From HGM13006 sp964527315 (GTDB taxonomy: Bacteria > Bacillota > Clostridia > Oscillospirales > Oscillospiraceae), in NCBI GenBank assembly GCA_964527315.1, contig CAZGOQ010000001.1, positions 1-64,000 on the forward strand: a stretch of 64,000 bases of DNA. The letters run 5' to 3'. The notes below the pieces were generated by a model. It saw nothing but the letters and a program-made list of their open reading frames with translations. It had not been told where the DNA came from and did no database searches. A program made the translations under genes and the position numbers. Positions 17,024 to 25,842 of the stretch are shown piece by piece (positions within the stretch are counted from its first letter, which is position 1; each line of letters starts with the position of its first letter).

Positions 17024-18405
17024 CAAAGTTCCATCACAACCTTTTGGAACCGGTCGCCCCGTTCCTCAAAATTCCGAAACCGATCAAATGAGGTGCTGGC
17101 CGGGGACAGGATCACGGAATCTCCCGGCTTTGCACGTTCCGCCGCCGTGCGAACAGCGTCATCAAAGGCTTCTATCTCCAATATTTCCGGATTTTTTCCA
17201 TTATATCCAGGCATCATTTCCGCCGCCGCACGAATTTTCCCGGCGGTCATACCGGTGAGTACCAACAGCTTCACATGGCTCTGCAGTTCCGGCCCCAGCG
17301 CCTCATAGCTGATGCCCTTGTCCTTGCCGCCTGCAATCAAAATAACCTTCTCCGAAAAACTCCGCAGCGCCGCCGTCGTCCGGCTGGGCGAGGAATCAAT
17401 GGAACTGTCATAATATTTTACCCCGTCCTTCATGCGAACCAGCTGAATCCGGTGCGCCACGCCGCCGAAGGTTCTTGCCAGTTCGATCATTATGTCTCTG
17501 GGCACCAGCCTGTCCACCGCGCAAAACGCCGCCATGTAGTTTTCAATGTTGTGTACGCCTGGAATCAGGATATCTCCGGCTGGAAGAATCTCCTCCTCCG
17601 TATCTCCCATCACCCGACAGATCATCTGGTCTTTTCGCAGATAATACCCGTTTTGCACCTTTTCTTTTCTGGAAAACTGCAATACCTTTGCCTTCGATTT
17701 TTCCGCAAAGCTGTTTGTCAGCGCATGATCCCGGTTCAGCACCATAATATCGCCAGCACTCTGATGGCGGTAGATATTCTCCTTGGCTGCCACATACTCC
17801 GCCATATCCTTGTGAATATCCAGGTGATTGGGTGAAAGATTAGTTATAACGGAGATATGCGGGCTATGCGTCATGTCCATCAGCTGGAAGGAACTGAGTT
17901 CCACCACTGCGTAATCCGAGGGCTTCATATTTTCCACCAGTGGCAGCAGAGGCGTTCCGATATTGCCTCCACAGTAGACCGTTTTCCCGGCTTTCTCCAA
18001 AAGCCGGGCGATCAGGGTCGTGGTGGTGGTTTTCCCATCGGAACCGGTGACGCCCAGAATTGTACAGGGACAGACTGCGAAGAAGGCTTCCATCTCCGAA
18101 CTAACCACTGCGCCGCGTTCCCGCAGAGACATCAGCTGAGGGCAAAAAGCATTGAGTCCCGGCGTGCGAAATACTACGTCCGCCCGAATATCCTCCAGAT
18201 ACTCCTCTCCCAGAACCAGCTTTGCCCCCTGCCGTTCCAGTTCCAGCACTTCCGGCAGCAGCTTTTCTCTCGGGGTCTTATCCCGGCATTCCACCGCAAT
18301 CCCACGGCTCAGCAGCATCTTCACCAAAGGCCGGTTGCTGATGCCAAGACCAATGACCGTAACGCTTTTCTCCTGCAATTTTTCAAAATACTCGCTTACC
18401 GTCAT
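17023..18405 (-). CDS. murD: UDP-N-acetylmuramoyl-L-alanine--D-glutamate ligase
   Basis: MurD adds D-Glu to UDP-MurNAc-L-Ala with ATP in the cytoplasmic stage of peptidoglycan synthesis. All three Mur-ligase domains are present in 460 residues: an N-terminal Rossmann-like UMP-binding domain (VTVIGLGISNRPLVKML), the central ATPase with GVTGSDGKTTTTT and NLSPNHLDIH, and the C-terminal domain with DSSIDSSP and SPASTSFDRF. GGAGGGA precedes the ATG at 18405. It is the first gene of a run of overlapping minus-strand genes, and is isolated here from the usual dcw cluster. Confidence 0.96.
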   Translation of the reverse strand: MTVSEYFEKLQEKSVTVIGLGISNRPLVKMLLSRGIAVECRDKTPREKLLPEVLELERQGAKLVLGEEYLEDIRADVVFRTPGLNAFCPQLMSLRERGAVVSSEMEAFFAVCPCTILGVTGSDGKTTTTTLIARLLEKAGKTVYCGGNIGTPLLPLVENMKPSDYAVVELSSFQLMDMTHSPHISVITNLSPNHLDIHKDMAEYVAAKENIYRHQSAGDIMVLNRDHALTNSFAEKSKAKVLQFSRKEKVQNGYYLRKDQMICRVMGDTEEEILPAGDILIPGVHNIENYMAAFCAVDRLVPRDIMIELARTFGGVAHRIQLVRMKDGVKYYDSSIDSSPSRTTAALRSFSEKVILIAGGKDKGISYEALGPELQSHVKLLVLTGMTAGKIRAAAEMMPGYNGKNPEILEIEAFDDAVRTAAERAKPGDSVILSPASTSFDRFRNFEERGDRFQKVVMEL

Positions 18406-18474
18406 AACCTGCAGTCCCTCCGTTCCATGTTCAGTTTCTTATTGTACACGATAAAGAGAAATTTTGCAATGTGT

Positions 18475-18503
18475 TTGACAAGAACGAAAAAGTAAAGTAT
18501 CAT
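18475..18503 (+). promoter_or_regulatory. rnpB promoter
   Basis: TTGACA (18475-18480) and TATCAT (18498-18503) with a 17 bp spacer place the start at about 18510, exactly at the 5' end of the predicted RNase P RNA. Confidence 0.8.
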
Positions 18504-18509
18504 AATTCC

Positions 18510-18919
18510 TGTGACCTGGCCGGACAGCCGCGCGTGGTGCGCCGAAAGGCCCCCCGTGAGGAAAGTCCGGGCTCCGTAGGGCAAGGATAACGGGTAACGC
18601 CCGCCGTAGGCGACTACAGGAAAAGTGCAACAGAGATATACCACCGTTGATTCACGCCATCACTATGTCAACCTTATGAGCAAATCAGCTCGTCTGATAG
18701 TGCATTGGCGGCTTCGACGGAAAGGGTGGAAAGGCGAGGTAAGAGCTCACCGGCTGCCGTGTGAAAGCGCGCAGTCCTGTAAACTCTATCCGGAGCAACA
18801 CCGCATAGGGAACAAGGCTGGCCCGGCTGTTCCCGCTCAGGTGGCTGGAGCGTATCGGCAACGGTACGCCTAGATAGATGGCTGTCGAACACAGAACCCG
18901 GCTTATAGGCCAGATCACA
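18510..18919 (+). ncRNA. rnpB: RNase P RNA, bacterial type A
   Basis: This is the catalytic RNA of ribonuclease P, which trims tRNA 5' leaders. The 5' segment TGTGACCTGGCC (18510-18521) pairs with GGCCAGATCACA (18908-18919) to close helix P1. The universally conserved GAGGAAAGTCCGGGCTC and the 3' element ACAGAACCCGGCTTATAGG are both present. About 410 bases is normal for type A, the ancestral form found in many clostridia, as opposed to type B of Bacillus. No protein gene fits this stretch. Confidence 0.95.
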
Positions 18920-18923
18920 AAAA

Positions 18924-18955
18924 AGCACCCGCTTTCGCGGGTGCTGATATTTTAT
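18924..18955 (+). terminator. rnpB terminator
   Basis: The hairpin AGCACCCGC-TTTC-GCGGGTGCT (18924-18945) is followed by GATATTTTATT. The A run on its left could make it serve the convergent HD-domain gene too. Confidence 0.85.
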
Positions 18956-19533
18956 TACTTTCCTTCCAGAAAATAGCTGGCTTCCATATCCGCCACGCTG
19001 AGCGCAAAGGCCAACGGATACATTTCCAGCGCCTTGCCAACAGTATTTTTGTCCTCGTTTCCAGAGAAGCCCATGTGCCACCGAATGGCCATCGCTTCCT
19101 CCCGGCTCAGGCGCATAAAGCCGGAGACGATGTAAACCGATTTTTCTCCGTGCCCATACGGTAGCGGATCGTCAAAACGGAACAAGGGCACTGTCTGCCA
19201 TTTACCGCTTTCATCCTTGACATTTCGTGTCCCGGCCTGATAGCAGCCGATCTTGCAGACGTCGTGAAGCAACGAAACCAGCGCGATGGTTTCGTCAGAG
19301 TAGTCCATATGATACAGTTCTCTGCACCGTTCCCGATCCACATAAGCCCGAAGGCACTTGTAGACATTGACGCTGTGTTCTGCCAGTCCGCCGGCATATG
19401 CGCCGTGAAAACGGGTGCTGGCCGGCGCGGAGAAAAAGTCGGATTTCTCTGTCAAATATTCTAAAAATTGCTCCGCGCCCTCTCTTTGAATAAATCGCTT
19501 ATAAATATCAGTAAATTCCTCCTGAATGCTCAT
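18955..19533 (-). CDS. HD-domain hydrolase
   Basis: This is a metal-dependent HD phosphohydrolase, 192 residues. FHGAYAGGLAEHSVNV supplies the first His, and LLHDVCKIG supplies the HD pair; IRWHMGF may supply a further His. The pattern resembles the HD domain of YhaM-type 3'-5' exoribonucleases and related relaxase-type HD proteins, but no OB-fold is attached. The substrate cannot be named. GGAG precedes the ATG at 19533. A TraX-like gene ends 22 bases upstream, so they probably share a transcript. Confidence 0.75.
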   Translation of the reverse strand: MSIQEEFTDIYKRFIQREGAEQFLEYLTEKSDFFSAPASTRFHGAYAGGLAEHSVNVYKCLRAYVDRERCRELYHMDYSDETIALVSLLHDVCKIGCYQAGTRNVKDESGKWQTVPLFRFDDPLPYGHGEKSVYIVSGFMRLSREEAMAIRWHMGFSGNEDKNTVGKALEMYPLAFALSVADMEASYFLEGK

Positions 19534-19555
19534 AAAAATGCTCCTTTTTAATGTT

Positions 19556-20314
19556 TCAGGACAATACGCTCAACGTGAACAGCTGTCGAATTCCATAGAG
19601 CAGCGCCAAATGGGCTGGATAAAACAGATAAAACAGCCACTTTCCGTTTTTCCCTTTGTCCCCGTGATAGGTCGTCAGCAGCAGTACGGAAACCAGTGCT
19701 CCCATCCATTGCAGCAAAATCCCTGCTTTGCTCTCTCCATAAAACCATGCAGCGCTTCCGTGCCAGAGCAGATAAAATGCATTGATCCAGCCAGAGAGAA
19801 ACAGCAGTCGCGGTCTTCCCTCCGGCAAATCATACAGCAGGAGAATCAATCCCACGCCCCAGGCGTTGTAATCCGTATCGGCAAACCAGCCCAATGCCAT
19901 CACCACAATTGCAGGCACACCTATGGCAATCCATCGGGGAACCTGTTTTTCCGCCAAATGCTTTCCCGCTGAAATTCCAGAAGCCCCCAACAGCATGGTA
20001 AAGATTACATTGTGGCACCCAAACCCGATCTTTTCGTAAAAACAAAGCTGGAACGGAATTTCTGACAGCACCGCAAACAACAGAAGCCGCAAAAGATATT
20101 TGCCGACATTTTTTGTTTTTCGGCAGCCCTCGGCCACAAACCATGCAAATATCGGAAAAGAAATCCGGCCAACAATGGTCAGCGTAGTATAGAGCCATAA
20201 ATTCCATTCCATACCGATCAGCGGCGTCAGCACACCGGTGGACAACACCACCTTGGCGGCATGGTCGCAGAGCATACAAATTAGAGCCAACAGTTTCAGT
20301 GAAAATTGCGTCAT
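19556..20314 (-). CDS. TraX-family membrane protein
   Basis: This polytopic membrane protein of the TraX family has 252 residues from the ATG at 20314 (TTTGGAG upstream; the upstream TTG at 20326 lies inside that site). Typical features are LKLLALICMLCDH near the N-terminus, GRISFPIFAWFVAEG, and the Asn-His rich FGCHNVIFTMLLG. About eight membrane helices are apparent. The namesake TraX acetylates F-pilin, but chromosomal homologues in Firmicutes are widespread and probably acylate other surface molecules. No conjugation genes are nearby, so I draw no link to transfer. Confidence 0.82.
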   Translation of the reverse strand: MTQFSLKLLALICMLCDHAAKVVLSTGVLTPLIGMEWNLWLYTTLTIVGRISFPIFAWFVAEGCRKTKNVGKYLLRLLLFAVLSEIPFQLCFYEKIGFGCHNVIFTMLLGASGISAGKHLAEKQVPRWIAIGVPAIVVMALGWFADTDYNAWGVGLILLLYDLPEGRPRLLFLSGWINAFYLLWHGSAAWFYGESKAGILLQWMGALVSVLLLTTYHGDKGKNGKWLFYLFYPAHLALLYGIRQLFTLSVLS

Positions 20315-20338
20315 CGTTTTCTCCAAAGCGGGAAAAGA

Positions 20339-20366
20339 GGCGCTGCAAACTGACAGCGCCCCTTTT
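20339..20366 (-). terminator. Terminator of the EF-G-like gene
   Basis: GGCGCTG..CAGCGCC (20339-20360) lies just downstream of the minus-strand stop at 20371. T-rich sequence occurs on both sides. Confidence 0.6.
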
Positions 20367-20370
20367 TTAC

Positions 20371-22437
20371 TTAGTCCTCGCTGTCCTTCTTTGCCGCTGC
20401 AATGACGGCCTCCTGAGTGCTCATGGGCGCTTCCTCATAGCGAACAAACTTAAAAGTAAAGCTGCCCCGGCCCTGCGTCATGGAGCGAAGATCAATGGCA
20501 TAACTCATCATTTCGCTCATGGGCACTTCGGCTTCTACTACCTGATTGCCGTCGCTGTCGGGGGTCATGCCCATAACACGGCCCCGGCGTTTGTTCAGAT
20601 CGCCCATAATGTCACCCATCATGGCATCAGGAATCGTGACTGCCAGAGAACCAATTGGCTCCAGCAGAACTGGACTTGCCTGGGGAATGCCATCTTTATA
20701 GGCAAGAGATGCCGCTGTCTTAAAAGCCAATTCGGAGGAATCCACAGGGTGATAGGAACCATCCAGCAGCGTTGCCTTCAGGAACACCATGGGATAGCCG
20801 GCCAAAACACCCTTTTCACAGGACTCTTTCAGGCCTTTTTCCACTGCCGGGAAGAAGTTTTTGGGCACAGCGCCGCCAACGACCTTTTCTTCAAAGGTCA
20901 ACTCCTCTGTCTCGCCGGGCGCGAATTCAATGACGACATCGCCAAACTGGCCGTGGCCGCCAGACTGCTTCTTATGACGACCGCGCACCTGCACAGATTT
21001 CCGGATCGTCTCTCGATAAGCCACCTTCGGCTCTCTCAGTTCGCTGTCTACGCCGAATTTACTCTTAAGCTTGGAGCAGAGCACATCCAAATGGATGTCT
21101 CCGGCGCCGGTGAGCACCATTTCCTTGGTCTCCGCGTTGTTAACCAGCATAAAACTCAGATCCTCGTCCGCCAGCCGCGCAAGTCCCGTTGCGATTTTTT
21201 CCTCCTGCCCCTTGACTTTGGCATAGATTGCCCGGGAATGACAAGGCTCGGGATACTCCACCGGGTTAAGCGTCAGCGGACGGGCAGGGACACAGAGTGT
21301 ATCGCCGGTTTTGACGGAGGCCAGCTTGGAAACCATACCGATATCGCCGCAGTTGAGCACCTTGACCTCCGTGGTCTTTTTACCCCGAACCGTATAGATA
21401 TGCCCCAGTTTTTCCGTATCGCCGGTCCGGGCGTTCTCCAGCACCAAATCAGGCGTGACATTTCCGGAAATCACCTTAAAAAAGGATTGCTTTCCGTACT
21501 GATCAGAAATAGTTTTAAATACAAAGAGCACAGGAGTCTCTTCCGGTGCGCAGTTGATAGAGACTGTTTCTCCGTTCTCATTAACCGCTTCCTGTGGATA
21601 ACCCTCCAGCGGATTAGGGGCGAAGTCAATCAAGCCGTTAATCAATGCTTCCGTTCCCAGGCCGGTCATGGCGCTTCCGCAGAATACAGGCACCAGAGAG
21701 AGGTCTTTGACGCCCTGGTTGATGCCGGCTATGATTTCCGCCAGTGTAAACTCCTCACCCGAAAAGTATTTTTCCATGTTCTCCTCAGAGGTCTCCGCCA
21801 CCGCTTCGCAAAGGAAATCATAGTATTCATTGACCTTATCCATCAGATTGGCGGGAATGTCGGTATATTCCCGCTTACCGCCGCCGGACAAAAATGCGTT
21901 TTTGTGGACAACATCCACCAGGCCGACGGTCTTATCGTTTTCCACAATTGGAATCATGACCGGCGCAAGGGTCTTGCCAAATTTCTCACGGAGAGATTCA
22001 AAGGTCTTGAAAAAGTCTGCGTGTTCCTCATCCAGCTTGGACACATAGACAAATCTGGGCAGCTTCCGCTCATAGAGATATTTCCAGGACTTTTCCGTCC
22101 CAACGCCAATGCCGTTTTTGGCAGAAACCACAATAACGCCGGAATCTACCACGCGAACCGACTGCATGACCTCGCCGGCAAAATCAAAATAGCCGGGATT
22201 GTCCAAAAGATTGATTTTAGATTTACCAAATTCAATGGGGATGATGGAGGTTGAGATCGAATATTTCCGGCGGATCTCCTCCGGGTCAAAATCACTGACG
22301 GTGGTGCCGTCGGCGGAGGTTCCCAGCCGGTCAATCGCCTGAATGTAGTATAGCATGCTTTCCGCCAGAGCGGTTTTTCCGTCGCCGCCGTGGCCGATCA
22401 GGCAGACATTGCGAATGTCTTGAGCAGTATAGCTCAT
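20371..22437 (-). CDS. EF-G-like translational GTPase (EF-G2 type)
   Basis: This 688-residue protein has the five-domain layout of elongation factor G, but it belongs to the divergent EF-G2-like group. G1 is GHGGDGKT (15-22) rather than the AHIDAGKT type. G3 is DNPGYFDF (79-86), with Tyr where canonical EF-G has the catalytic His; G4 is SKLD (133-136). GHGQFGDVVIEF and YHPVDSSELAFKTAAS mark domain IV, which normally enters the decoding site. The cellular role of this paralogue group is not settled. No ribosomal genes flank it, which supports a paralogue and not the main EF-G. It has its own promoter and terminator. Confidence 0.88.
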   Translation of the reverse strand: MSYTAQDIRNVCLIGHGGDGKTALAESMLYYIQAIDRLGTSADGTTVSDFDPEEIRRKYSISTSIIPIEFGKSKINLLDNPGYFDFAGEVMQSVRVVDSGVIVVSAKNGIGVGTEKSWKYLYERKLPRFVYVSKLDEEHADFFKTFESLREKFGKTLAPVMIPIVENDKTVGLVDVVHKNAFLSGGGKREYTDIPANLMDKVNEYYDFLCEAVAETSEENMEKYFSGEEFTLAEIIAGINQGVKDLSLVPVFCGSAMTGLGTEALINGLIDFAPNPLEGYPQEAVNENGETVSINCAPEETPVLFVFKTISDQYGKQSFFKVISGNVTPDLVLENARTGDTEKLGHIYTVRGKKTTEVKVLNCGDIGMVSKLASVKTGDTLCVPARPLTLNPVEYPEPCHSRAIYAKVKGQEEKIATGLARLADEDLSFMLVNNAETKEMVLTGAGDIHLDVLCSKLKSKFGVDSELREPKVAYRETIRKSVQVRGRHKKQSGGHGQFGDVVIEFAPGETEELTFEEKVVGGAVPKNFFPAVEKGLKESCEKGVLAGYPMVFLKATLLDGSYHPVDSSELAFKTAASLAYKDGIPQASPVLLEPIGSLAVTIPDAMMGDIMGDLNKRRGRVMGMTPDSDGNQVVEAEVPMSEMMSYAIDLRSMTQGRGSFTFKFVRYEEAPMSTQEAVIAAAKKDSED

Positions 22438-22504
22438 AATGATTTACCCCTTTCCGATCCTTCTATGCCGCCTTCCGGCATGGATCACGCAAATTGCTAA
22501 AAAA

Positions 22505-22533
22505 ATTATACATGATAGTATAATGCATTTCAA
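22505..22533 (-). promoter_or_regulatory. Promoter of the EF-G-like gene
   Basis: On the minus strand, TTGAAA (22528-22533) and TATAAT (22505-22510) are 17 bp apart, about 70 bases before the ATG at 22437. Confidence 0.65.
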
Positions 22534-22613
22534 TTTCAGTGCGAAATTTTTGTGCAACATGACGGTATATTTTCACTGGAAAGCCATGTAAATAACGGAA
22601 TCATTCCGTTAAA

Positions 22614-22650
22614 TTGCCGTCAGAACGACCGATATGCGAACTGACGGCAA
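22614..22650 (-). terminator. Terminator of the P-type-ATPase-like gene
   Basis: Perfect 10 bp arms TTGCCGTCAG and CTGACGGCAA (22614-22623, 22641-22650) begin immediately after the minus-strand stop at 22654. A second small hairpin, AACGGAAT..ATTCCGTT, follows. Confidence 0.7.
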
Positions 22651-22653
22651 TCA

Positions 22654-24702
22654 TTATTTTCGAACCGCGACTCTGGCCCCAAGTTCAATCAGAAGGAATA
22701 TGCAAAACTGGATCAGCAGAAGCCGCTGCGCCGCCAGGACCGTGCCCCCGCCGGACAGAGCCAAAATTGTTTTTACAGTCAAATAGGAGGAAAGCAGCAA
22801 CGACAAAAGCGTAAATAACCGCCCCGTTCGATAGACCCGTCGTCCGCCTGCCACAGTTCGGCTGTAGGCTGCAATTCCCTCCCGGTACACATAGCCGCAG
22901 GTCATCCCCCGGATCATCTGCGAGGGTTCCGACAACCAACGCCTGTACTGGGCCTTGGGGCAAAAGAGCGATGCAATGGGCGCATGAAACCACTTTTCCA
23001 CAAACGCAGGATTCACGCAGAAATTTCGGGTTACCAACAGGGGCTTTAACTGCGGCTCCCGCACAAAGCGATGAAATCCGGCGGAAGCCCCTCCGGCAAC
23101 CTGATATCGGATGTCAAACATTGCTTCCAGCTTCTGATCCACCGCAAGATAAACGCCATATTGGGGCGAATGGGGCGGAATAGAAATGCCCATCAGCTGC
23201 ATATACTGACAGGATCCCACCTGCACCAGTGCGCCCTTGATGTAACCTTCCGCACCGGATTCCTGCGTATGAAGATGGCTGACGGTCAAACGCTCGCCGC
23301 CCACTTCCCTCAGAAGCCTGGTAAAAATCGAATCCAGACCAATCCCGGTCTCCAGCATCACACTGGCGCCATAGGAGGTCAGCAGCCGCGGCTCCATTCT
23401 TCCATAGACGCGGATGCCTTTATGAGAAACCGCCGCCTGTGGAAACAGGTCGTTGTCATAGATCATGACTGCTTTGTTCCCCCAAAGGCCCTTCATACCG
23501 TACCAGCCCGACACAGCGCCAAGGCCGGACAGAACCCGGCTGAGCAGCGCATAAGGCCTGGCGCAGCAGAGTGCCGCGCTCACCGGCATTCCAATGGTCA
23601 GCAGCGTGGTTAAGATTCGCAAAAAGCTTTTTTGTGTCTTTCCGCTGAGATAGGCGCTGGCCACCATACAGACAAACAGAAACAGCAGACTGAACGCAGA
23701 GTACCCTGCATGAAAGACATCCGGCTGGGCCTGATGGCGCACAAACCCGGAAAGAGATGCGGGCGCTTTCCCAATGCAGTCTGTTTTCTCCCACTTTTCC
23801 CGGGCCACCCGGATGCCCTTGCGATTTCGGGCCGTGATGGTTCCGCGAAGCGCCTGAAGGGACGCCTGATTATTCATCTGGTCCGCCAATCCAGCGCAGC
23901 ACCAGGAAATGACAAGCAGGGGCAGCAGGGTCTCTTGATTTTTCGTCCCAGCCGTCTCTGCCACGGAGAGAATGGTTGTGATCAGCAGCAGAGATTCATA
24001 GGAAAACCGGAGATACCATGGATCCCTGATCGCCCGCAGGGCGCTCTGCCAGCTGATCAGCATTGCAGCAACCGCCAGCACAAGCGTCGTATAGACGCCC
24101 CCAAGGCCGCCCATAAAGCCCAACGTCATCCAAGTATATGTTCTGCCCATCAGGCAAAAAATCATTAAAACAATGATCCCATACCGGACATAGGACAGCA
24201 TTTGTTCCACAGGATATTGCTTTGAAAGGCGTTTTTCCTGCTTCCGGAGGGATTCACCGGCCCCCGGCAGCGCTTCCAGCTGCCGCCTGCGAATATCCCC
24301 GAGCATTTCCCCTATGTAACGCACCGGTCCCATCGGAACCCTTGCCTTCGGGAGTTTTTTATGATTAGTCCCGGGAAATTTGGAAAAACCGCGCCGCGCT
24401 GTTTGCTTTGGCGCAGCAGCGGCTCTGCGGCTCTGGGGTCCCGGCTGTGTTTCCCCCGGTTCCATCTGGCGCTCCGGGGATTCCTCCTCCTGGGGCGCAT
24501 TCAGCGTCTCCTCCAATGCCTGCGCAATGGCGGCAGCAAGAGAAGGCTCTGTCTCGCGTTCCGGTTCCTGTCCGGCAGACGCCTCTGCCGGCTCGAAATC
24601 AGGTTCCGCTTCCTCCGCCTGATACACTTCTGTCTCTGTTTCCGGACTTGTCTCTATATGAAGCTCCTGCACCGGAGCGTTTTTCGTTTCCTCGTGGGAC
24701 AT
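22654..24702 (-). CDS. Degenerate P-type-ATPase-like membrane protein
   Basis: The 682-residue protein has a long acidic, low-complexity cytoplasmic head (about 1-160), then membrane pairs and soluble parts in the order of a heavy-metal P-type ATPase. LTIGMPVSAALCCARPYALLS (about 369-389, with CCARP at 379-383) matches the CPC membrane helix region. VMIYDNDLFPQAAVSHKGI follows where the DKTGT phosphorylation site belongs, and YLAVDQKLEAMF...LLVTRN (about 518-560) matches the segment that normally ends in TGD. The phosphorylated Asp motif, TGD and GDGxND are all replaced, so ATP-driven transport is unlikely. AAAGGTGG seven bases upstream sets the ATG at 24702. Function unknown. Confidence 0.7.
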   Translation of the reverse strand: MSHEETKNAPVQELHIETSPETETEVYQAEEAEPDFEPAEASAGQEPERETEPSLAAAIAQALEETLNAPQEEESPERQMEPGETQPGPQSRRAAAAPKQTARRGFSKFPGTNHKKLPKARVPMGPVRYIGEMLGDIRRRQLEALPGAGESLRKQEKRLSKQYPVEQMLSYVRYGIIVLMIFCLMGRTYTWMTLGFMGGLGGVYTTLVLAVAAMLISWQSALRAIRDPWYLRFSYESLLLITTILSVAETAGTKNQETLLPLLVISWCCAGLADQMNNQASLQALRGTITARNRKGIRVAREKWEKTDCIGKAPASLSGFVRHQAQPDVFHAGYSAFSLLFLFVCMVASAYLSGKTQKSFLRILTTLLTIGMPVSAALCCARPYALLSRVLSGLGAVSGWYGMKGLWGNKAVMIYDNDLFPQAAVSHKGIRVYGRMEPRLLTSYGASVMLETGIGLDSIFTRLLREVGGERLTVSHLHTQESGAEGYIKGALVQVGSCQYMQLMGISIPPHSPQYGVYLAVDQKLEAMFDIRYQVAGGASAGFHRFVREPQLKPLLVTRNFCVNPAFVEKWFHAPIASLFCPKAQYRRWLSEPSQMIRGMTCGYVYREGIAAYSRTVAGGRRVYRTGRLFTLLSLLLSSYLTVKTILALSGGGTVLAAQRLLLIQFCIFLLIELGARVAVRK

Positions 24703-24742
24703 CCATGTTCCACCTTTCAACTATGCAGCTTACTGCGCTGTT

Positions 24743-25495
24743 TTAACGCGCTTCATTCTGATCCATCCGCTGCCGCAGGGCCTCATAAAGCAGAATCGCA
24801 CCGGCATTGGATGCATTTAAGGAATTGATTTTCCCCTTCATGGGAATACTGACCATGAAATCACAGCGTTCTGATATCAGCCGTCCCATTCCCTCGCCTT
24901 CTGAGCCAATGACGATAGCGGCCGGGCTGGTCAGATCGGTACGGTAGAGCGGCGTAGCGCCGTTCGCTGCCGTCCCATAGATCCAGACGCCCTTTTCCTT
25001 TAACAGCTGGATGGCGTTCGTCAGGTTGCTGACCCGGGCAATATTCATATACTCCACAGCGCCCGCAGAAACCTTTGCCACCGTCGCCGTCAGTCCGGAA
25101 CTGCGGCGCTTTGGAATAATAACCCCATGGACTCCGGCGCACTCTGCCGTCCGGATGATTGCGCCTAAATTATGGGGATCCGTGATTGCGTCGCAAATCA
25201 CGATCAGAGGCGCTTCTCCCCGATCTGCGGCGCAGTCCAGAATATCCTGTACGGTGCAATAATCCCGCGCTGCCGCCATGGCAATCACACCTTGATGCGC
25301 ATCGGTCTCCGACATGGTATCCAGTTTCCGCCGGTCACAGTATGTGACCACCGCGCCGCTTTGTTTTGCCAGAGACGCGATATATCGAAGGGTGCTGTCG
25401 GTGCCTCCGGAAGCAAGAAACACCTTGTCAATGGTACGTCCCGCTTTCAAAGCTTCCGTTACCGCATTGCGGCCCTCTAAGATCGTTTGGTTCAT
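24743..25495 (-). CDS. rlmB: 23S rRNA 2'-O-methyltransferase, RlmB/TrmH family
   Basis: This is a SpoU/TrmH-class methyltransferase with a trefoil knot, using S-adenosylmethionine to methylate a ribose 2'-OH, in RlmB at a G of the 23S peptidyl-transferase loop. In 250 residues it has the N-terminal substrate-binding domain (ILEGRNAVTEAL) and the three family motifs: DPHNLGAIIRTAECAG, VIGSEGEGMG and IPMKGKINSLNASNAGAILLYE. It is possibly co-transcribed with the downstream P-type-like gene, 40 bases away. Assignment to RlmB versus another TrmH paralogue is probable, not certain. Confidence 0.88.
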   Translation of the reverse strand: MNQTILEGRNAVTEALKAGRTIDKVFLASGGTDSTLRYIASLAKQSGAVVTYCDRRKLDTMSETDAHQGVIAMAAARDYCTVQDILDCAADRGEAPLIVICDAITDPHNLGAIIRTAECAGVHGVIIPKRRSSGLTATVAKVSAGAVEYMNIARVSNLTNAIQLLKEKGVWIYGTAANGATPLYRTDLTSPAAIVIGSEGEGMGRLISERCDFMVSIPMKGKINSLNASNAGAILLYEALRQRMDQNEAR

Positions 25496-25613
25496 AGTTC
25501 CTCCAGACGAGCAGTTTAATAATGGCTATGTGTCGTTTCCGACGGCACGGCAAAATAAATTTATGCGCACAGGCGTGAAGCACCTGTATGCGCGTTATAT
25601 CTGTCCGGCGGAT

Positions 25614-25643
25614 ATTATAACATATCTTATGTCTACCACGCAA
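25614..25643 (-). promoter_or_regulatory. Predicted rlmB promoter
   Basis: On the minus strand, TTGCGT (25638-25643) and TATAAT (25614-25619) have an 18 bp spacer. The leader of about 110 bases can form an imperfect GCGCA..CAGG/CCTG..TGCGC hairpin near 25564-25594. Confidence 0.5.
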
Positions 25644-25779
25644 CAGGAAAATCAACAATTTTGCGAAATCACCGCATAAATTCGACCTTTTCCGAAAAAG
25701 AGGAGCCGTTTTTGTCTTTTTAATAATGAAATCGCCGCTTCCTTAACAGAAAATTTATTTTTCCCGACGGAAGAATTTG

Positions 25780-25808
25780 TTGTTTTCAGAGGGAAACTAT
25801 GCTATATT
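25780..25808 (+). promoter_or_regulatory. Predicted ftsH promoter
   Basis: TTGTTT (25780-25785) and TATATT (25803-25808) have a 17 bp spacer, about 35 bases before the start codon. Otherwise the rlmB-ftsH divergent spacer (25496-25842) holds only AT-rich sequence. Confidence 0.5.
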
Positions 25809-25842
25809 GTAATATAATTCAGAATATGAAGGAGGCGTGTCT

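Noticed and set aside
18625..19081. Small frames on both strands over rnpB
   Set aside because: They overlap the highly structured RNase P RNA and have no ribosome binding sites.
19556..20314. Conjugative element suggested by TraX
   Set aside because: No relaxase, coupling protein or type IV secretion genes are nearby; TraX-like genes are common in chromosomes.
20299..22254. A 651 codon open frame on the + strand
   Set aside because: Antisense shadow of the EF-G-like gene with His/Asn-rich composition and no recognisable domain.
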